Notes: a model not told the origin generated them from the letters alone. A stretch of DNA of 64,000 nt from an uncultured Hyphomonas sp. (GCF_963675305.1 NZ_OY776147.1:3038001-3102000), one strand, 5' to 3'; positions 1-9,116 are shown, counted from the first letter of the stretch. Made by a program: numbers and translations.

Positions 1-335
1 TGCGCGCAGAGCTGCCGCGGATCGAGCGCCTCAAAGCCGTCCAGACCGAACGCGCCGCCATCATGGTGCAGTTGCTGGAAGCCGGAAACGAGCTGGAAGG
101 CCGCTGGAAGGAAGGCCGCAAGTCGCCGATGCACGACCCGTCTACGGTCGCCTTCCTGCTGGCCCCGCACCTGTTCGAGGCGAAGGACGCGACGGTCAGC
201 GTGGTGACCGAAGAGGGCGAACGCTTCGGCCAGACCTGCCTCTCAGCAGAGCCCGGCGGCCCGCATGACTGGGTCACCGCCGCCGATGCGGATGGCTTCT
301 TCGACCTCATCGCCTCGCTGATGGAGCGCGCATGA
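1..335 (+). CDS. Nucleoside hydrolase, C-terminal part (5' partial)
   Basis: The reading frame is open from base 3 at the window edge and gives the last 110 residues. The stretch MHDPSTVAFLLAP is typical of the C-terminal part of inosine-uridine preferring nucleoside N-ribohydrolases. In that family the His-Asp of HDP belongs to the active site and ribonucleosides are cleaved to base plus ribose. The stop codon overlaps the ATG of the ribokinase gene (ATGA at 332-335), so the two are translationally coupled. The pair makes sense as a salvage route: ribose released here can be phosphorylated by the next product. The N-terminal calcium-binding Asp-rich motif lies outside the window, so substrate class is inferred from the tail only. 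Confidence 0.82.
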   Translation, partial: RAELPRIERLKAVQTERAAIMVQLLEAGNELEGRWKEGRKSPMHDPSTVAFLLAPHLFEAKDATVSVVTEEGERFGQTCLSAEPGGPHDWVTAADADGFFDLIASLMERA

Positions 336-1183
336 TCACCGTTGTCGGCTCCGTCAATCTCGACATCGTGGCCACCGGCCCCGCCCTACCCCGGCCGGGC
401 GAAACGGTTGGCGGAGCCCGGCTGGCCCGCCATCCCGGTGGCAAGGGCGCGAACCAGGCGCTGGCCGCCCGGCGTCTCGGCGCGGAGGTGAAGCTGGTCG
501 GCGCGGTTGGCGCGGACGACATGGCCGACGAAGCGCTGAAACTGCTGCAGTCAGGCGGCGTCGACCTCTCTCAGGTCGCCCATGTGAATGGCGAGACGAC
601 GGGCGTAGCCCTGATCGCCGTCGATGCGACGTCCGGCGAGAATCTGATCGTCGTCTGCCCCGGCGCCAACAATGTGCTGCGCCCCGACGATGTGGCCGAT
701 CTGCCGATTGAACACATGATGGGCGTGCTGGAAGTGCCGGTGCCGGTGCTGCTGGCGGCGGCGGAAAAGGCGACCGGATTTGTCAGCCTGAACCTCGCCC
801 CGGCCATGACCATACCGGACCAGCTCATGACCCTGGCGGACCTTCTCAGTGTCAACGAGACCGAAGCGGAGACTTATGGTGACCGCCTGATGACGTGCGG
901 CGCACTGGTCGCCGTCTCGCTCGGTGCGGAGGGCGCGGTGCTCTACAAGGACGGCAAGGAGATCGCCCGGGCCGCCCCGCCGAAGGTGCAGGTCGTCGAC
1001 ACGGTCGGCGCCGGAGACACATTCACCGCCGCGCTCACCGTCGCCCTGATCGAGGGCAAGGCCCCGCAGGACGCGCTTGCCTTCGCGGTGACCGCCGGGG
1101 CACTCGCCTGCACACGGCCTGGCGCCCAGCCGAGCCTTCCGCATCGCCGCGACGTTGACGCGCTTGCCCTTGGCGGGAAATGA
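332..1183 (+). CDS. rbsK: Ribokinase (PfkB family sugar kinase)
   Basis: The product is 283 residues and starts ITVVGSVNLDIVA, the usual ribokinase N-terminus. The first PfkB signature is visible as GGKGANQALAARRLGA at about residues 36-51. The second, DTVGAGDTFTAAL, carries the catalytic Asp of the GAGD anion-hole motif near residue 230. It is slightly shorter than typical ribokinases (about 300 residues) but keeps both ends of the fold. It should phosphorylate D-ribose to ribose 5-phosphate in the cytoplasm. The 4-bp overlap with the nucleoside hydrolase gene supports a role in nucleoside-derived ribose salvage rather than ribose import. No ribose ABC transporter is seen nearby. Another PfkB sugar specificity cannot be excluded. 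Confidence 0.88.
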   Translation: MITVVGSVNLDIVATGPALPRPGETVGGARLARHPGGKGANQALAARRLGAEVKLVGAVGADDMADEALKLLQSGGVDLSQVAHVNGETTGVALIAVDATSGENLIVVCPGANNVLRPDDVADLPIEHMMGVLEVPVPVLLAAAEKATGFVSLNLAPAMTIPDQLMTLADLLSVNETEAETYGDRLMTCGALVAVSLGAEGAVLYKDGKEIARAAPPKVQVVDTVGAGDTFTAALTVALIEGKAPQDALAFAVTAGALACTRPGAQPSLPHRRDVDALALGGK

Positions 1184-1235
1184 CGGCACCTGTCTGGCAA
1201 GCTTTCCCTGCCCCGTACCCTGCCGGAGACCCGCC

Positions 1236-2036
1236 ATGCGCCGCCTGCTGCTCAGCCTCGCCCTCGCCGCCACCATTGCCTCCCCGGCCTTTGCCTGGGG
1301 CAAGACCGGGCACCGCGTCGTCGCCGCCGTGGCGGACCAATACCTGACCGATGAGGCCGCTGCCGCTGTCGAAGAAATCCTCGGGCCGGAAAGCATGGCC
1401 GAGGCCTCCGACTGGCCGGACTTCATGCGCTCCGACCCGGACGAGTTCTGGCGCCGCGAGTCCAGTCCCTGGCACTATGTGACCATCCCGGAAGGCGAGA
1501 AATATGCGGACATCACACCGCCGCCGGAGGGCAATGCGATCACGGCGCTGGAGCATTTCCGCGCCATCGTGCTCGACGAGAGCCAGCCGCTGGAACAGCG
1601 TCAGCTGGCGCTCCGCTTCATCATCCATCTGGTGGGCGACCTGCAACAGCCCCTGCACGCCGGCAATGGCACGGATCGCGGCGGCAACCTCTTCACCTGC
1701 TACTTCTTCGAAGAACTGACGAATTTGCACGAGGTCTGGGACGAGCTGCTGATCAACAATGAGGAGCTGTCCTACACCGAGTGGACCGACTGGCTGACCT
1801 CCAAGATCACCGCTGAAGACGTGCTCGTCTGGTCTGCTGCGACGCCCGGCCAGTGGGCCGACGAAAGCGCAGCCATCCGTGACCAGATCTATCCGGACAG
1901 CCAGATCCTCTCCTATAACTATGTCTACAAAACCCGCGGCTTCCTGCGCCAGCAACTTTCGAAGGGCGGCGTGCGCCTGGCGGCGTATCTGAACGAGATG
2001 TTTGCGGAAGCTCCGGAAGGGCAAGAAGCGGAGTAG
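1236..2036 (+). CDS. Exported S1/P1-type nuclease
   Basis: The start at 1236 was chosen because GGAGA lies just upstream and because it gives a clean signal peptide (residues 1-20, ending SPAFA). The mature protein then begins with Trp. In S1/P1 nucleases the N-terminal Trp amino group coordinates the trinuclear zinc site, so this is a strong family mark. Further zinc-ligand motifs are WGKTGHR at the mature N-terminus, HLVGDLQQPLHAGN mid-protein and HEVWD. At 266 residues the length fits bacterial S1/P1 nucleases. It probably acts in the periplasm or medium, degrading single-stranded nucleic acid to 5'-mononucleotides, which fits the upstream nucleoside hydrolase and ribokinase genes. An upstream in-frame start at 1155 would destroy the signal peptide. 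Confidence 0.9.
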   Translation: MRRLLLSLALAATIASPAFAWGKTGHRVVAAVADQYLTDEAAAAVEEILGPESMAEASDWPDFMRSDPDEFWRRESSPWHYVTIPEGEKYADITPPPEGNAITALEHFRAIVLDESQPLEQRQLALRFIIHLVGDLQQPLHAGNGTDRGGNLFTCYFFEELTNLHEVWDELLINNEELSYTEWTDWLTSKITAEDVLVWSAATPGQWADESAAIRDQIYPDSQILSYNYVYKTRGFLRQQLSKGGVRLAAYLNEMFAEAPEGQEAE

Positions 2037-2453
2037 GTGGCGTCCGGAAGCAGTTGGGTCAGAGGCAAGTACTCGCCGATAGCGGACATTCTGATCGAAC
2101 ATTTCGATTTTATAGAGTTACCGAAAGCTGAATGATCTCGGGCGGCGTTTTGAATTTGCGGAATGGGTTCTGGCTCTTATCTGGAGCCTAAGCTCATGGA
2201 TTTGTCACCTCAAGGTCGGTTCCTTTGACAATCCCACCCAATTAGCAGGATCCCCCCCAAGAATGATATCCCGTTCATCAAAGAGAATACTTCGGCCCGG
2301 AGACTTTATTCAGCGCCCGAACCTCTGATATTGGATTGAGTGGATGAGGCAAGTCTGGTCGGCGGGCAAACACAATACCACCGAGATCTCCCGCGCTACA
2401 CTTCCGTCCCAAGCTGCACGGCATAACAATTGATGCGCAGCGTATGGAAGATT
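2037..2453. other. 417-bp AT-richer spacer at the island edge
   Basis: No complete gene is visible between the S1/P1 nuclease gene and the unknown 317-residue gene. Base composition is clearly lower in G+C than in the flanking housekeeping genes. The stretch has short broken frames on both strands, one of which looks like a decayed GcrA-like fragment (listed separately). No transposase remnants, terminal inverted repeats or flanking direct repeats could be recognised by eye. Confidence 0.6.
2329..2433 (+). pseudogene. Possible decayed GcrA-like helix-turn-helix fragment
   Basis: This short frame directly follows an in-frame TGA and ends at the TGA at 2431-2433. It reads WIEWMRQVWSAGKHNTTEIS followed by RATLPSQAARHNN. 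The spacing W..W/L-R-x-LW-x-x-G-x-x-T-x-E-I-x-R-A resembles the N-terminal DNA-binding helix of GcrA cell-cycle regulators, but the following conserved recognition segment (N-A-V-x-G-K-x-H-R) is absent. It could be a fragment left by recombination, or chance. No ribosome-binding site is evident. Low confidence. Confidence 0.2.
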
Positions 2454-3407
2454 TCAGCTCAGCGGGAACGAAATTCTGATCGGCAGGTCAGCCGCCACCG
2501 GTTCGTCGTCAAGCATCTCAACCATACCTGTTGGCTGGACTGCAAAATTCGTAACGAAGAGTGCGTTTGAATACCATACGAGCCCGCTCATCAGGAAGTG
2601 TCCCTTCTCGTTTACCCCCTTATGGCGGACAGGCCCAATGTGTTCTTCAAAAGGCTGCAGCGCGGTATTGTCAGCCACAAAGGGGTCATCAAGACGCTCC
2701 AACAAGTAGAAAGGCCCATCCTCTCCGTGCACAAACAAGCAGAAAAAGCGAAGATAGTCTGCAGCAGTCTCTTCCGTGAGCCGGAGTGGCGCCTTGGCGT
2801 TCACCTCGTGAATGGGCGGGGATGCCCCATTCAGACGAAACAAATTCTGCCCCATTATCAGGTAGTGCAGAGCGAGATTCTTCTTGCTCCAGCCAGGATC
2901 ATAAAGCCGCAACAATGCAACATTGTCGTACCAGGGTAATTTGCACCAGTGAAAATGCGTCGACTGGACAGAGACCCTTAGCCGTCCATCAACGGGATTG
3001 ATTTGCCGGACCAGCTCGTTCAAGGATTCCCCTTCGATACGATGCCATATCTGATCGTCCATGTTCTCCTGGGCTGCATCTGCGGGCACAGCGACCAGTT
3101 CGGCTTTGTAGGCGTCTCCGACATCGACGAACTTGCTTGCGTCCAATGGCTCGCGTGGCAGTTCTGAATATACTTTGGCTTCAGTCGCGGCCCATTTGTG
3201 TATCTCGTCAGATAGCTGATCATTGTCCCTCAAGGCTCTGAGTGCATTTTCGTAGACTTGATCGGGTATCTCCCCAAGATCCACCAACCGCCGAATCCTT
3301 TCCAAATCTTTCTTGGCGACGTCAGTGTCCCGCGTCCAGCCCACTCGTTCTGCAAGTGCTGCAGCCACCCTGCCGACTAACTGCCGCCGACTCTCTATTG
3401 AAACCAT
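2454..3407 (-). CDS. Unknown 317-residue protein, partner of the STAND NTPase
   Basis: I do not recognise the family. The product has no signal peptide or membrane segment. The first 120 residues are charged and mostly helical (for example AKKDLERIRRLVDLGEIPDQ). The C-terminal two thirds are rich in aromatic residues and look mixed alpha/beta (FHWCKLPWYDNVALLRLYDP, ADYLRFFCLFVHG, YLLERLDDPF). No nuclease, protease, TIR, NADase or kinase motif is apparent. The gene starts 13 bp after the stop of the large STAND-type NTPase gene on the same strand, so the two almost certainly form one transcript. By analogy with other NTPase-centred conflict systems it could be an effector, an adaptor or a regulator. 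That is inference only. Base composition is AT-richer than in the surrounding genes, which suggests horizontal transfer. Confidence 0.75.
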   Translation of the reverse strand: MVSIESRRQLVGRVAAALAERVGWTRDTDVAKKDLERIRRLVDLGEIPDQVYENALRALRDNDQLSDEIHKWAATEAKVYSELPREPLDASKFVDVGDAYKAELVAVPADAAQENMDDQIWHRIEGESLNELVRQINPVDGRLRVSVQSTHFHWCKLPWYDNVALLRLYDPGWSKKNLALHYLIMGQNLFRLNGASPPIHEVNAKAPLRLTEETAADYLRFFCLFVHGEDGPFYLLERLDDPFVADNTALQPFEEHIGPVRHKGVNEKGHFLMSGLVWYSNALFVTNFAVQPTGMVEMLDDEPVAADLPIRISFPLS

Positions 3408-3420
3408 CTGGACAGCTCCC

Positions 3421-6400
3421 TTAGGTAAAAAGCCAATCTTCGCCGGACTGGCCCGCGAGAATTTCCAAGGCTGAAAATGTCTCGGCCAACTCGATCAATG
3501 CCTGCTCACCAGGACCAGTATCGCCCTGACCTTCGGACAGTTCGCGAGCCCCTTCTTTGTTTAGAAGGCAGAGGATGCGAGCACGCCATGCGGTTGCTTC
3601 AACGGCACTCAAGCCCTCCACTGCAAGCACAAGCCGCAGCTGCACAAAAAGGTCCGCACGATCGGACAAAGTCCCGGATTCGCCCAAACCTTGCCAGTCT
3701 GCCTCGACCTTATCTAGGACAGCATCCTTGTTGCCCGCTAATAAATATTGAGCGACCCGCACAAGCTCCACATACTCCCGGTCATCGTCGGATATGTTGG
3801 TGGCATTTGGAGTTGTTCTGGCCAAATCGCACGCTTCGAATACCAAAAGAGAGCCCGCAGCAACTGGATAGTGGTTTCTTATGACTCCCATCCACTCATC
3901 CTGAAACCGGGAGCCAATTTGCGCGCTCAATGCCTCGATGATGCTGGCAAGCTGATCAGCAGCAGCCTCAGGAGCACGCAACAACCAATAGATATCGTAG
4001 GCAAGGCTGACGCCCGTTTGATCATTAAAAGAAATTCGGTCGAATTTACCCTGGGTCGCCATCCGTGCAAAGCGCTGTATAATTCCAAGCTTCTGTTGCT
4101 CAGACAATTCATCACTCGCAATCATTTGGCACAGCCAGCTGACTTCATGGGTGCCAATCTGCCCGACTCCAAAGCGCTCGCGAAAGTCGAAGTATGTCTC
4201 GAAAGTGGCCAACAGATACTTCGAAATTGGGCGCCCACTCTCCTCATCGTATATGATGCGCCTACGCACTACATCCGCATAACTCAGCGCTATGCTGTCT
4301 CGCGACCGATCGTCAAGTTTATCGGCCTGCATAACAGAATTCATCATTTTGTCGGCAACATCCAGTATGGCGTCGAGGCCAGATCTTTGATCTTCTGGCT
4401 TTTCCAACTCGATATTTGCTTCGAGTACGGTGTGGTTTCCAAGAAAAGAGAGTAGCTGCGATGTTTCTGCGATCTTCGTGAATTTCCCGTTGTCAGCCCA
4501 ACGTTGAATGATTTCGAAGGCTTGTCGGCTTCTGTATTTGTTTTTCCCCTGTTCTGCGTACACCATTACATGCAATATCCTGCAGACAACGGCGAGGCTA
4601 CTTTCGTCCAAGCGCGCGCTGGAAAGAACCTTGAGGCAGCGTTGTCCCAAGAGGTCAAATGCTTCGGTCTCTTCTTCAGATAGCGGCGTTTCTGCGTAGC
4701 CGAATTTGTCCTTCTGATCGCGTGAATGCCAAAAGACTGAACTGACTGCCCAAGCCACGATCGAAGCCGCCTCTCTCCTGATATCGTAGGGTTCAGTTGA
4801 GAATGCGAGGGTCAAATTTTCGTCATAGAGCCTACGCAATATCTTCAGCGCTGCGTCCACTGTCTTGCTATCGCTCGGATTGCGAAAAATGACCCGTGAA
4901 AAATCCGACTCGTTCTCATCTTGCCGGCCACCGATTTCCCGATTCACAGCTTGGGTCAGGGTTACCAACGCAGATTGACGCGGATCGCGGATCTGTTTGA
5001 TTTGATTGGCGCCTCTGGGGGCCGTAGACTTGTTGACTATGAACTGCAGTTGCCTTGCCATATGCTCAACGCCCTGCAGGTACTGCAGCCGCAAATCTGT
5101 AGTATCTGTATCGAGTGGCCGGAATTTTTCTATGAGGTCGGACATCCGATCGAGGTCGGACAGCGTTGCGGCTCGGCGGCCAAGCGGTGTCACGGTGTTA
5201 CGCACCAGGCTGCTGAAGAGGTCCATCCTCGCTGCCGCCGCATGCCCGGGCAACTGATCAGGCAGGAGCCAGCCGTACTTGGCAGCATGCAGCGGATAGT
5301 CCTGGTCGACGAGCGCGCAGAAAAAGGCCGTCCCCTGAGGATCTGCGGCCCATGCCAGGTTCAGGAGATGGGACCGGCGCGCTGCCTGCGTCCTCTTCTC
5401 CATGGCAAGGCTCCCGCCCCTCTGATCGATAAGCAACAAAATGAAAGCCTCGCCGAGCAGGTCAGGTTGCACCGTCGGATAGAGGTCGCCAGCGTCGGCC
5501 CCTCGCTCTCCTCCCGACAGAAGAGACAGGACTTCTTCGCTCAGCGGGCACCCAAATGGGCTGTCCGCACCATGGGATCTTGGTAGTAGCGCCCTTGCCG
5601 CCTCTCGGGTGTCCGGGTTGATCTCCAGCGACTCCCATTTCGGATCACCAATCCCCCTGCAGAGTGTGGACAAGGCCAGAAAGGAGACATGCCGGTCCAG
5701 ATCGCTTGCGCTTTGTTCTACACCGCCCGCCAACCACCGGCCCAAGTCTCGCCAACGCCTGTTCACCCCCCTTTCGAGAATCTCCCAGAAGAGTCGGATC
5801 CGAGATTCTTCCTGGCTGTCACTCACATCCGTCACGCTTATCGTTCCTCTCTGGAAAGCGTCAGCGACTATAAGGGCGTAGAGCGGCCGGACTTCATGAT
5901 CGTAGCGCTGGACAAGCGCCAGCAAGGCATTGTCATCAAGGTCTTTGACAGGCGCGGCCTCTCCTGTATCGTCATCATTCGCGGCGACCCATGCCATCCG
6001 AGCCCGCATCAACTCCAGTGAGTGAGCTTCTTCAAGGCCTTCCAGTTTCAAGGCGCCGAATTGCGTGCAGTTCGGGTGGAGGCCCTGGAAACTCAGGAAC
6101 GTGTCGAGCGCTTCGCTCCCGTCGGCATCATTTTCCACCAGATTGAAGAAGGGATCATCTTCCCGTCGCAACAGTACCAGGACACGGACAGGATGAGCCG
6201 CCGATTTCGCCAGTGCCGCGCAGCGCTCGATGAGGCGAAGACACCGCCTAGGAGAAAGGTCGGCATAATCCAGAATGAACAGAGTGGCGCCCGGAAAAAT
6301 GTCCATGCTGGTGAGATGCTGGTCGACATTCTCGATGAAGGCGCGCCGGACAAACCCGCCGACGGGCCAGCTCCCTGCGCCGAGTTTCTTCACCTGCAAG

Positions 6401-7341
6401 GCCAGGCGGCTCTTGCCGCTGCCGGCCCCTCCGCAAACAGCCGTCCAAAGGAATTTCGGACTTGCCTCGTCGCGTTTCAAAAAATGGCTCCAGAGCAGAG
6501 CCATTTCGTCGGTGCGGCCTGAAAAATCATCCTGCTCGGATGCAAAGTAAAATTGCCTGAGTGCAGAATACCGCAGTGTCCGTTCTGAGATACCCGGCTC
6601 GAAGAAGACCGTATCTGCATTGACCCGCAGCTCCCGGACAAGCTCTGCAATCTGTCTGAGATCTTTGGCACTCGCAATTTCGAACTGGCGGATTTCGGCC
6701 CGCGCTGTTTCCAGCTGGGAGCGGATGTCGGTCAGCATTTCTGCCTGAAATATTGTCGACAACTCCGTATCGGTTCTGAGCTCCTTTGCAATTTCCGCGG
6801 CAAAACCTGCAAAAAAGCCAGGCCCCTCGCCTTTCCCATCAAAGCGGTCCAGGAAGGCCTGCGGCGGGTCAAGCTCGGCAATCAACACAGCCCGAAAGGC
6901 ACTCACGGCCTGCTCGCGCAAGCGGAGTAACCTTTCTGCACCCGCTTCCTGGGAAGTTACCGTCAGCAGGCTGCCTTCAATCGACGCCTTCAGCGCCATT
7001 GGAAGCTGGTCTTCCAGCTCCGTGTCAGACAGATTTTTCCATTTGGCCGCCCAGGCGTTCAGGCGCCGTTCAAAAGCCGCCGCCGCGGCCAAGTCCGCAC
7101 GGCTGGAAACGACGTCGCTCGTCTGTACCTCGTTTTTCGCAGTGACTTTCAGCGAACGGACCGCGGCCGCGAGCGCTGCCCTTGCCGCAACATGGTTCTT
7201 CGGAAAGTTGTCGCTGAGAAGATGGGCCGCACTTCCCTGTGCCTTCTCAAGATGCTTCTGGAGCAACTTGGAGGAACAGATCGCCCCAGCTACCATGGTC
7301 CAAACGCCCGCCAGCAGTGTCGCTGTCAACGGATCTGCCAT
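3421..7341 (-). CDS. Large STAND-type P-loop NTPase, putative defence protein
   Basis: The start at 7341 (MADPLTATLL) is preferred because a GGGAG site precedes it with a 9-nt spacer. An upstream frame up to 7569 adds an unlikely basic leader. The protein has 1306 residues. Residues 1-270 are helical with no recognised effector domain. A P-loop NTPase core follows: Walker A GGAGSGKS at 304-311, Walker B LFILDYAD at 354-361, and an Arg-bearing sensor-like strand VLVLLRRED around 387-395. The DYAD-type Walker B and a GRTDEM segment before the P-loop resemble bacterial STAND NTPases. The remaining roughly 800 residues look like helical repeats, the usual ligand-sensing part. Composition is AT-richer than in neighbours, especially 3700-5000. 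It is followed 13 bp later by an unknown gene. Roles in phage sensing are inferred from the architecture. Confidence 0.8.
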   Translation of the reverse strand: MADPLTATLLAGVWTMVAGAICSSKLLQKHLEKAQGSAAHLLSDNFPKNHVAARAALAAAVRSLKVTAKNEVQTSDVVSSRADLAAAAAFERRLNAWAAKWKNLSDTELEDQLPMALKASIEGSLLTVTSQEAGAERLLRLREQAVSAFRAVLIAELDPPQAFLDRFDGKGEGPGFFAGFAAEIAKELRTDTELSTIFQAEMLTDIRSQLETARAEIRQFEIASAKDLRQIAELVRELRVNADTVFFEPGISERTLRYSALRQFYFASEQDDFSGRTDEMALLWSHFLKRDEASPKFLWTAVCGGAGSGKSRLALQVKKLGAGSWPVGGFVRRAFIENVDQHLTSMDIFPGATLFILDYADLSPRRCLRLIERCAALAKSAAHPVRVLVLLRREDDPFFNLVENDADGSEALDTFLSFQGLHPNCTQFGALKLEGLEEAHSLELMRARMAWVAANDDDTGEAAPVKDLDDNALLALVQRYDHEVRPLYALIVADAFQRGTISVTDVSDSQEESRIRLFWEILERGVNRRWRDLGRWLAGGVEQSASDLDRHVSFLALSTLCRGIGDPKWESLEINPDTREAARALLPRSHGADSPFGCPLSEEVLSLLSGGERGADAGDLYPTVQPDLLGEAFILLLIDQRGGSLAMEKRTQAARRSHLLNLAWAADPQGTAFFCALVDQDYPLHAAKYGWLLPDQLPGHAAAARMDLFSSLVRNTVTPLGRRAATLSDLDRMSDLIEKFRPLDTDTTDLRLQYLQGVEHMARQLQFIVNKSTAPRGANQIKQIRDPRQSALVTLTQAVNREIGGRQDENESDFSRVIFRNPSDSKTVDAALKILRRLYDENLTLAFSTEPYDIRREAASIVAWAVSSVFWHSRDQKDKFGYAETPLSEEETEAFDLLGQRCLKVLSSARLDESSLAVVCRILHVMVYAEQGKNKYRSRQAFEIIQRWADNGKFTKIAETSQLLSFLGNHTVLEANIELEKPEDQRSGLDAILDVADKMMNSVMQADKLDDRSRDSIALSYADVVRRRIIYDEESGRPISKYLLATFETYFDFRERFGVGQIGTHEVSWLCQMIASDELSEQQKLGIIQRFARMATQGKFDRISFNDQTGVSLAYDIYWLLRAPEAAADQLASIIEALSAQIGSRFQDEWMGVIRNHYPVAAGSLLVFEACDLARTTPNATNISDDDREYVELVRVAQYLLAGNKDAVLDKVEADWQGLGESGTLSDRADLFVQLRLVLAVEGLSAVEATAWRARILCLLNKEGARELSEGQGDTGPGEQALIELAETFSALEILAGQSGEDWLFT

Positions 7342-7604
7342 CCCACTTAGCTCCCGAATTCCTCCGCCGGAAGGATTTTCATCAGCAACCTTGGGATGAT
7401 GCAAGGACAAAAGGTCAACAGACCACCTTTTTTTCGGTCCGCGGTAACCTGCTCCCTGCCGCACGCTCCCTTCTATGGCCCCCGGCGGAGAAACGCGGAT
7501 TGGAAATCTCAGTACCCTTGAGAAAATCCGTAGTGAACTTGTATGGGCTGAATGGCAAGAAAGGGTCATTTTCGGCCATCCGCAAACCGTAATTTGCGAC
7601 AGCC

Positions 7605-9098
7605 CTAACTCGCCCGGTTGATCCTACGGCGTTGGACGCTGGAGGGGATGTTCAGGCTTTCGCGGTATTTTGCGACCGTGCGGCGGGCGATTTCGACGCC
7701 GTAGCCGGTGAGGATTTCCACGATCTGGTCGTCGGAGAGCACGTCTTCCGGGGCCTCCTGATCGATCAGCTGCTTGATCCGGTAGCGGACGGCTTCGGCC
7801 GAATGCGCCTCCCCGCCCCCGGTCGCCGGGATGGCGGCAGAGAAGAAGTATTTCAGCTCAAAGAGCCCGCGCGGCGTCGACATGTATTTGTTGGTCGTCA
7901 CGCGGCTGACGGTCGACTCGTGCATCTCGATCGCATCGGCCACCTGTTTCAGGTTCAGCGGGCGCAGATGCGCGACACCATGGGCGAAGAAGGCATCCTG
8001 CTGGCGGACGATCTCGCTGGCGACTTTCAGGATCGTGCGGGCGCGCTGGTCGAGCGACTTGATCAGCCAGCTGGCCGAGGCCGCGCATTCGGAGATGAAT
8101 TCCTTCTCCTGCTCGCGCATCTTCAGGGCCGAGACTTCGGCATAATAGGCCTTGTCCATCAGCACACGCGGCAGCGTGTCGGAGTTCAGTTCGACCGCAA
8201 ACATGCCGTTCGGCAGTTCGCGCACATAAACGTCCGGCTGGACGGCGATGGTCGTGTCGGAGGAATAGCCGGCGCCCGGTTTCGGAGACAACTGGCGCAA
8301 CTCCGTCATCATTTCCATCAGGTCTTCCTTGCCGACGCCGCAGCGCTCCGACAGGGTTTTCAGGTCATGCTTGGCGACGAGGGCGAGGTTCTCGATCATC
8401 GCTTCCATGGCCGGATCGTAGCGGCCGCGCTCTTTCAGCTGCAGCGCCAGGCATTCCGGAATGGAACGGGCCATCACGCCCGTCGGCTCGAAGCCCTGAC
8501 AGACCTGCAGCACGGCTTCGACATTGGCTTCATCGGCGCCGAGATCCTTGGCCACTTCCTCGACCGTGGTGCGCAGGTAGCCGCCATCATCGGTTTCGTC
8601 GATCAGGCGGGCCGCGATCAGCCGGTCCGCGGCGGAGAGACCGGCCAGTTGAAGTTGTTCGTGCAGGTGCTGGTTCAGCGTCACATCGGAGGATGCGTTG
8701 GAAGCCGCGTCGAAGTCATCGCTGGCAGGCCCTGCCCCGACGCCGGACCAGTCGGCCTTGGCGGACGGGCCGGAGGTGCCCACCGGCATGGCATTATCGG
8801 AGCCCGTACCCGGCTCGTAGACATCCTCGCCCGGCGCATCGAGCTGCTCGCGCGCCTCACCCATGCCGGAACTCTCGTCGAGCGACATCTCTTCACGGCG
8901 GGACGGTTCGTTGCCTTCGGCGGCGGCGTCGGTGTTGTCTTCGGCCTTCTGGAGCAGCGGGTTGCGCTCGATCTCGGCTTCGACAAATTCGGCGAGTTCC
9001 TGGTTCGACAGCTGCAGCAGCTTGATCGCCTGCTGCAGTTGCGGCGTCATCACCAGGGACTGGCCCTGGCGCATGTCGAGTGATTGTTTCATGGCCAT
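7605..9098 (-). CDS. rpoN: RNA polymerase sigma-54 factor RpoN
   Basis: The 497-residue product has the three expected regions. The N-terminal activator-interacting region I is Gln/Leu-rich (LVMTPQLQQAIKLLQLSN). An acidic region II spans about residues 50-130. The C-terminal DNA-binding part ends with the RpoN box ARRTVAKYRESL, which reads the -24 element. The start at 9098 has AGGGGGCG upstream. The gene lies 18 bp after lptB in the conserved alphaproteobacterial order. Sigma-54 promoters need an enhancer-binding activator, and one (pspF) with a matching promoter is present at 31.7 kb in this window. Unusually, hpf and ptsN do not follow rpoN; a horizontally acquired-looking operon does. Confidence 0.97.
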   Translation of the reverse strand: MAMKQSLDMRQGQSLVMTPQLQQAIKLLQLSNQELAEFVEAEIERNPLLQKAEDNTDAAAEGNEPSRREEMSLDESSGMGEAREQLDAPGEDVYEPGTGSDNAMPVGTSGPSAKADWSGVGAGPASDDFDAASNASSDVTLNQHLHEQLQLAGLSAADRLIAARLIDETDDGGYLRTTVEEVAKDLGADEANVEAVLQVCQGFEPTGVMARSIPECLALQLKERGRYDPAMEAMIENLALVAKHDLKTLSERCGVGKEDLMEMMTELRQLSPKPGAGYSSDTTIAVQPDVYVRELPNGMFAVELNSDTLPRVLMDKAYYAEVSALKMREQEKEFISECAASASWLIKSLDQRARTILKVASEIVRQQDAFFAHGVAHLRPLNLKQVADAIEMHESTVSRVTTNKYMSTPRGLFELKYFFSAAIPATGGGEAHSAEAVRYRIKQLIDQEAPEDVLSDDQIVEILTGYGVEIARRTVAKYRESLNIPSSVQRRRINRAS

Positions 9099-9116
9099 AA
9101 GCCGCGCCCCCTGAAA

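Noticed and set aside
3748..4455. 235-codon plus-strand frame inside the NTPase gene
   Set aside because: Antisense to a strong minus-strand coding frame; no ribosome-binding site or domain.
7342..7569. Upstream in-frame extension of the STAND NTPase
   Set aside because: Would add a 76-residue basic leader without a ribosome-binding site; the ATG at 7341 has GGGAG.
2037..7604. Flanking direct repeats (att sites) around the AT-rich block
   Set aside because: Compared both edges by eye and found no matching repeats of useful length; an alignment tool could overturn this.
7632..9083. 483-codon open frame on the plus strand
   Set aside because: Antisense of rpoN; composition is typical of a GC-rich mirror frame.
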